Of a stretch of 64,000 nt of DNA, positions 59,594-64,000 are shown one piece after another. A program made the translations under genes and the position numbers. The notes under the pieces were generated by a model that had not been told where the DNA came from, did no database searches, and saw nothing but the letters and a program-made list of their open reading frames with translations. Each line of letters opens with the position of its first letter. The first letter of the stretch is position 1. The stretch spans positions 53,388,910 through 53,452,909 of the forward strand of contig CM068585.1 of the NCBI GenBank assembly GCA_035048485.1. The letters are read 5' to 3'. Source of the DNA: Pteria penguin (Eukaryota; Mollusca; Bivalvia; Pterioida; Pteriidae).

Positions 59594-59725
59594 GGGACTA
59601 ACATTTTGGTTGGCAAAATGATAACATTTCCCAGAAAAATTTTGACGTCATAAAAAATTTATTTTCTCTGACATTATATTGCGGGAACAGTTATCATTTT
59701 GCCAAACAAAATGTTAGTCCCGCAG
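59594..59725. mobile_element. MITE family M4, palindromic copy
   Basis: 'gtgggactaacattttgg' with 'ttggcaaaatgataac' is mirrored by 'gttatcattttgccaaa' with 'caaaatgttagtcccgc'. The right half is also seen at 42.95-43.05 kb. Confidence 0.82.
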
Positions 59726-60650
59726 TAACTTTGAAAGGGTCTATGTGGTCAAATTCAAATTCATTTCTGGGCAACTGGATACATTTACCACAGAAATTGA
59801 AACATTTTTTGATGGTTTACAACCTGACTGTCTGAAATGAAATTCTCTAAAACAAAAATTCATATATAATATAAAGATATTTTACAGATCAGGTACTATT
59901 ACACCCTTATGCCAAGAAAATATGTAAGAGGGTTAGTGGTTCAAAAAAGTTTTCATTAAGACTGTTTAGTTACGGTTGATTTGTTGATTCTCGATGATTT
60001 TATTATTTCATTTTAAGTTGAAGGATCTATGTAATTCAGTTTGTGTTCAGAAGAGTTTGATTTAGTAATGTACATGTATGTAGATAGATTCCATGAAGAA
60101 TAAAGCCAAACCACCACATGTATTTTTAAATTTATTAAAAAATAAAGGAAAAAATCTTAAAAATCAAAGTGTTTAGGAAGATTATTCCATACAGGAATAC
60201 GTTTCACTCTAATGCTGAGCACATTTTCAACATTTTTCTTCGTTTCATTTGGAATTTTACTTAAATAATTCAAACAGTGGAATTTCCATAATTCTGTCAC
60301 ACACATTCTACTGTAACGTTATTCTGTGGTTTTAGTATAGGAAATCTGCGCTTTAATAGCATTCCAATACAGAAAACTATCATTAAGTATATTGAAATGA
60401 ATTATAATATATACAGAGTGGAACAGTATTGAGTACAATATAAATACATGTACTGTGTACCTTGTCCATACCAAAGCAGTACATAATATATACAGTGGTT
60501 TTTTGTTTTTCTACAAGTCAGATCTGTTATAGGGATCCCTCCCAAAGGAAATTTCATTGATTTTTTTTAAAAATTTGTCTAAAATTTTTTCTAAGCATCG
60601 ATCTTTTAGCATTATGCAAATGGGACAAAAAGTTTCCAAATGCAAAGGCA
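59726..60650. other. Stretch without a recognised gene
   Basis: AT-rich sequence in which no exon, tandem repeat or element was recognised. Confidence 0.4.
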
Positions 60651-60654
60651 CAGG

Positions 60655-60872
60655 TGTATTATTCACAAAGAAACTTAATTCTAAGTGTAAGATTTGAGAC
60701 CTATAATAGAGTATGTCTAAATTTTAAGAACATGTCAATAGTGTCTCAGTATATAGTATATCGTGCATACTGTTCACAGAGAAACTTACAACTCATTCTT
60801 AGAATTACAACACATGCTATTATAGATCTCAAGTTTTACACTTAGACTTAAGTTTCTTCGTGAATAATAGGC
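60655..60872. mobile_element. MITE family M5 copy 2 (long palindrome)
   Basis: 'tattcacaaagaaactta' and 'gatttgagacctataatag' are mirrored by 'ctattatagatctcaag' and 'taagtttcttcgtgaataa'. Same family as the element at 50.8 kb. Confidence 0.85.
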
Positions 60873-60929
60873 CAGGAACCTTTAAAAAAAATTCAAAAAT
60901 AAAAACACTGATATAGCCCATTTTAATAA

Positions 60930-61400
60930 AGGGAGTTGTCTGCCCTTGCTTATTAGCTTATTAAGGTAGTCCCAGCATTCTCTACCCAGAGTTCCATGCA
61001 CTTAAGCCACTACATAAGTGAGAGTAAGGAGCAATAACTCTGTGTAGAGAATGGTGAAGTGGAGAAGGAGTGGTATAAAAGCTGTGAGAGTTACTTCTCT
61101 CATTAGTTTGGCCAATTGACCGCTAGGAGATATGGTCAGTAAAGTAGCAGTCACCTTTTTATACCTCACTATGCTATGCATAATGTTAGAGAGTTCTAAT
61201 CAAGGGCAGACAAATCACCGTATTCAAGTGGCATCTATTGATAAGGTACCTGTCATTTCGGGTCATTTTTCTTATCACGATGGAAAATTTGCCAGAGTGA
61301 GATATGGTCAGTGAAGTAGCCGTCACCATTACATGCCTCATTATGATATACATTCAGTTAGAGTACTTACCAGGGGCAGACAACTCACCCTATAAAGATG
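60930..61400. repeat. Duplicated block with 'gggcagacaactc' ends
   Basis: 'agatatggtcagtaaagt' with 'agcagtcacc' recurs about 177 bases later as 'agatatggtcagtgaagt' with 'agccgtcacc'. 'agttgtctgcccttg' at the left is the inverse of 'caagggcagacaa' near 61200 and of 'ggggcagacaactcacc' near 61375. It could be the end of a MITE or the 5' flank of the FAM114A gene. Confidence 0.55.
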
Positions 61401-61684
61401 GTCTATATACATATCTGGACAATAGAATTAGTACTTTTAAAATCAGTTTAAGCTATATGTAAATTTGATTTATTCTAATATTTCAAAGAAAAGAGAGCTG
61501 GGCGTACATATATAGTACATGATTGTAGTAATGGGTTTTGTAAACTCAAGTTTTTGTTTATTACGTTATTTTCTCATTTTTGTCATGAATAAAGTATACA
61601 TCTATTTAGATGTCTAGAAGTTTGTACTGACTTTGTTGACATGACACAAAGCAAGAAACAAACTGATGTCCTTCTTTGTTCCAG

Positions 61685-62375
61685 GTACTAAGACTACATT
61701 ATCATCACCATGTCGGACTCGGATGATGATGCAGCATTCGCTAGTGCTGACGAAGGGGATGAGGAATCTGTTAAAAATCAACCAAAACCAAAGTCAGCAT
61801 GTAAAGCTGCAGAGACGACCACCAAAGCAGGAACAAAAGATGATGCAGCATCAGGGGAAAGCACTGCAAAACAACCGGCAAAGACAAAAGGAGGGGATAA
61901 AGGAAAGAAACAGAAAGGAAAGAAGAAGAAAAATAAACAGACTAATCAGGGTAGTGAGGCAACAACTTCTCAAGAGGTTGATTCAAATGCAGGAAAAGAA
62001 GATTCAGTAAGCCAATCAACAGAGACTATCGATTCAAAAGCAGAAGGAGATTCAATGAGTGCTAAAAGTGGGTCACAAACTTCAACATCTCACGAAGAAA
62101 AAGTGATAGAAAATGTGTGTGAACAATCTGTAAATGATGTGGAAACAAAATGTGAAGAGAAGAGTAGTGATAGGACAGAAAGCTCTTTGATACAGTCTTC
62201 TGATAAACTTCCTGGTGAACGAAATTCAGGAGAGGATGGAACTGATGATAAAGTATCTGGTGACCACAATGAGTCTCGAAGATCTCTGTCCAAGACTGCA
62301 GAATCGTCGGAGAATAAAGATGTTGAGGAGTCGGCGAAATCAGCTCTTGATAGGTTGACAGAATCTCAAGATCAG
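61685..62375 (+). CDS. FAM114A-family protein, first coding exon
   Basis: The acceptor TTTGTTCCAG opens the exon; ATG follows at 61710 (25 bases of 5' UTR), so at least one non-coding exon lies upstream. Residues 1-222 begin MSDSDDDAAFASADEGDEES, then comes a Lys-rich stretch (KGKKQKGKKKKNK, about residues 64-77) and a long acidic Ser/Glu/Asp-rich disordered region. The donor is CAG|GTCAGG in phase 0. The '(E/A)SADEG' start and the disordered acidic N-terminal part are as in FAM114A1/A2 (NOXP20). The identification rests mainly on the next exon. FAM114A proteins of animals have been linked to the Golgi GTPase Rab2; nothing in this exon shows that directly. Confidence 0.85.
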
Positions 62376-63184
62376 GTCAGGATATAGATGTTCACCTACG
62401 TATCCCAAAGAAAATATTGTATGTAAATGTTGTTGAAATTTTCAAGCATGTATTTCGAAAAATACTTCTTTACCAGGTAAATTCTGTCCTTTTTTGCTCT
62501 TATTAAATCACAAATATGAATGATTATGATGGCCAGACGGTCAACTGAACACTTTGGAATTGAAATTCAGCTCCATAATGTCATTCACAATACCTGATAG
62601 TAATATTTTTTTACCAGTCTGAGAATTTCCCAATTTTTTCCAATTTTCCTACATTTCCTTAATTTGATAGCACATAGGAAAGCTGACACAATGCATTGAT
62701 GATGAAGTGAAATTGGGTTTCATAGGTTTTAAGTTATAGCAGTAAAGGTTAGATTACAAATATAATTTTTATGCATATGGCTTCCAAATAAGTCCAATAC
62801 ATGTACAGTCTATTCTAGATAATTCAAACTCGAGGGGTCCATGGTTAACGGAGTGAGTTAGGCTAAGTTTGAGTTAGGAATGTATTTTATTAAGAAACTG
62901 CAATCAGGATTCTAAAAGTAGTGTGAGTTAAGGTGAAATTCAAGTTATGTGTGTTCAAAGATACCAAAATCTGATGTTCATCTAATACTTTGGAAATAAG
63001 AAGAAATCATGGCATGATGAAAGGTTAGAATTGCAGACCCAATTTCTCCTAAAATCTGTTTGGATTGTCATATTTAGTACATAGCATTTAACATATATTA
63101 ATGTTAAACATTTTGTCTTAACCATTGTAAATGCAAGGAGCAAATGATGTCTGAAATATGTGTAACAAGATTTTAATTTTGTAG
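62376..63184 (+). other. Intron 1 (between coding exons) of the FAM114A-family gene
   Basis: GT-AG intron of 809 bases; if it were retained, translation would stop after three more codons. No repeat was recognised in it. Confidence 0.75.
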
Positions 63185-63269
63185 GCTGGAGGCTGGTCAT
63201 GGGGAAGTTGGGGATCAAAGTTTGTAGATGTTGCATCCAGTTCTGTCAGCACCTTTAGTAACCAACTAG
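63185..63269 (+). CDS. FAM114A-family protein, second coding exon
   Basis: The acceptor is TTAATTTTGTAG and the phase is 0. Residues 223-250 read AGGWSWGSWGSKFVDVASSS then VSTFSNQL, with one base of the next codon. 'GGWSWGSWG' corresponds to the tryptophan/glycine signature 'GGW.GWGSWGKSLLSSAS' that marks the start of the conserved FAM114 domain. The donor is CTAG|GTCAGT. The next bases start a minisatellite that repeats the last exon bases and this donor. The remaining exons are beyond the right edge, so the gene is incomplete here. The family call is good; A1 versus A2 is not decidable. Confidence 0.85.
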
Positions 63270-64000
63270 GTCAGTAAACAGGTTGTACTAAATGCTCGTT
63301 ATAACCAACTAGGTCAGTAAGCAGGTTGTACTAAATGCTCGTTATAATCAACTAGGTCAGTAAGCAGGTTGTACTAAATGCTCGTTATAATCAACTAGGT
63401 CAGTAAACAGGTTGTACTAAATGCTTGTTATAATCAACTAGGTCAGTAAACAGGTTGTACTAAATGCTCACTATAACCAACTAGGTCAGTAAGCAGGTTG
63501 TACTAAATGCTCGTTATAATCAACTAGGTCAGTAAACAGGTTGTACTAAATGCTTGTTATAATCAACTAGGTGAGTAAACAGGTTGTACTAAATGCTCAC
63601 TATAACCAATGAGGTCAGTAAGCAGTTTGTACTAAATGCTCATTATAATCAACTAGGTCAGTAAGCAGGTTGTACTAAATGCTCGTTATAACCAACTAGG
63701 TCAGTAAGCAGGTTGTACTAAATGCTCATTATAACCAACTAGGTCAGTAAGCAGGTTGTACTAAATGCTCGTTATAACCAACTAGGTCAGTAAGCAGGTT
63801 GTACTAAATGCTCGTTATAACCAACTAGGTCAGTAAGCAGGTTGTACTAAATGCTCATTATAACCAACTAGGTCAGTAAGCAGGTTGTACTAAATGCTCG
63901 TTATAACCAACTAGGTCAGTAAGCAGGTTGTACTAAATGCTCATTATAACCAACTAGGTCAGTAAGCAGGTTGTACTAAATGCTCGTTATAACCAACTAG
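63262..64000 (+). repeat. 43-bp minisatellite repeating an exon end and splice donor
   Basis: The unit is 'ccaactaggtcagtaagc' plus 'aggttgtactaaatgctc' plus 'gttataa', about 17 copies up to the right edge of the window, where it continues. The first copy overlaps the last eight bases of the FAM114A exon and its donor, so every unit carries 'CAACTAG|GTCAGTAA'. One unit near 63570 has GTGAGT instead, a stronger donor. A stop codon does not interrupt the exon itself. Confidence 0.95.

Noticed and set aside
61666..62010. An overlapping Gln/Lys/Arg-rich plus-strand frame
   Set aside because: It is a shadow of the FAM114A-family exon in another frame.

Overview
This is a gene-poor, repeat-rich, AT-rich stretch of an animal nuclear genome. 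Spliced genes with GT-AG introns, tRNA-derived SINEs, many short inverted-repeat (MITE-like) elements and abundant minisatellites all point to a metazoan. Two repeat families suggest a marine bivalve mollusc: one beginning near 'aggcccaagtgggcc' and ending in a 'ggctcaggtgagcta' hairpin, and one rich in 'ggtcaaggtcac' with a 'gacagacagacggac' tail. The bivalve call is inference from repeat style; no species can be named.

Layout. From 2.6 to 24.9 kb the minus strand carries eight short exons of one unrecognised gene (called U1 here). All eight are multiples of three with phase-2 boundaries. Two are homologous 87-nt exons separated by a 39-nt intron, the arrangement expected of mutually exclusive splicing. 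The introns are full of repeats, including 13 apparently identical 48-bp units just upstream of one acceptor and three copies of a large element at 11.6-15.3 and 20.7-22.9 kb. From 25 to 49 kb no gene is convincing; this part holds a 3-kb 22-bp minisatellite interrupted by a SINE, a 1.8-kb foldback element, a 0.9-kb 19-bp minisatellite, a 1.6-kb 46-bp minisatellite and many MITEs.

From 49.7 to 50.8 kb an intronless plus-strand ORF encodes a 348-residue protein with the motif layout of a RecB-like PD-(D/E)XK nuclease and a single C-terminal membrane helix. At 54.3-55.6 kb a minisatellite repeats a tRNA A-box-like sequence and ends in an intact tRNA-like head with a B box. From 58.8 down to 56.1 kb a two-exon minus-strand gene encodes a 437-residue RING-NHL E3 ligase without B-box or coiled coil. 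From 61.7 kb to the right edge lie the first coding exons of a FAM114A-family gene on the plus strand; its second coding exon runs straight into a 43-bp minisatellite that copies the exon end and splice donor about 17 times.

The genes do not form a pathway. The recurring theme is tandem arrays whose unit is, or begins as, a functional signal: a 3' splice-site module, a 5' splice site, a pol III A box, or a transposon terminus. Boundaries, phases and motifs were read by eye; no alignment or database search was run.
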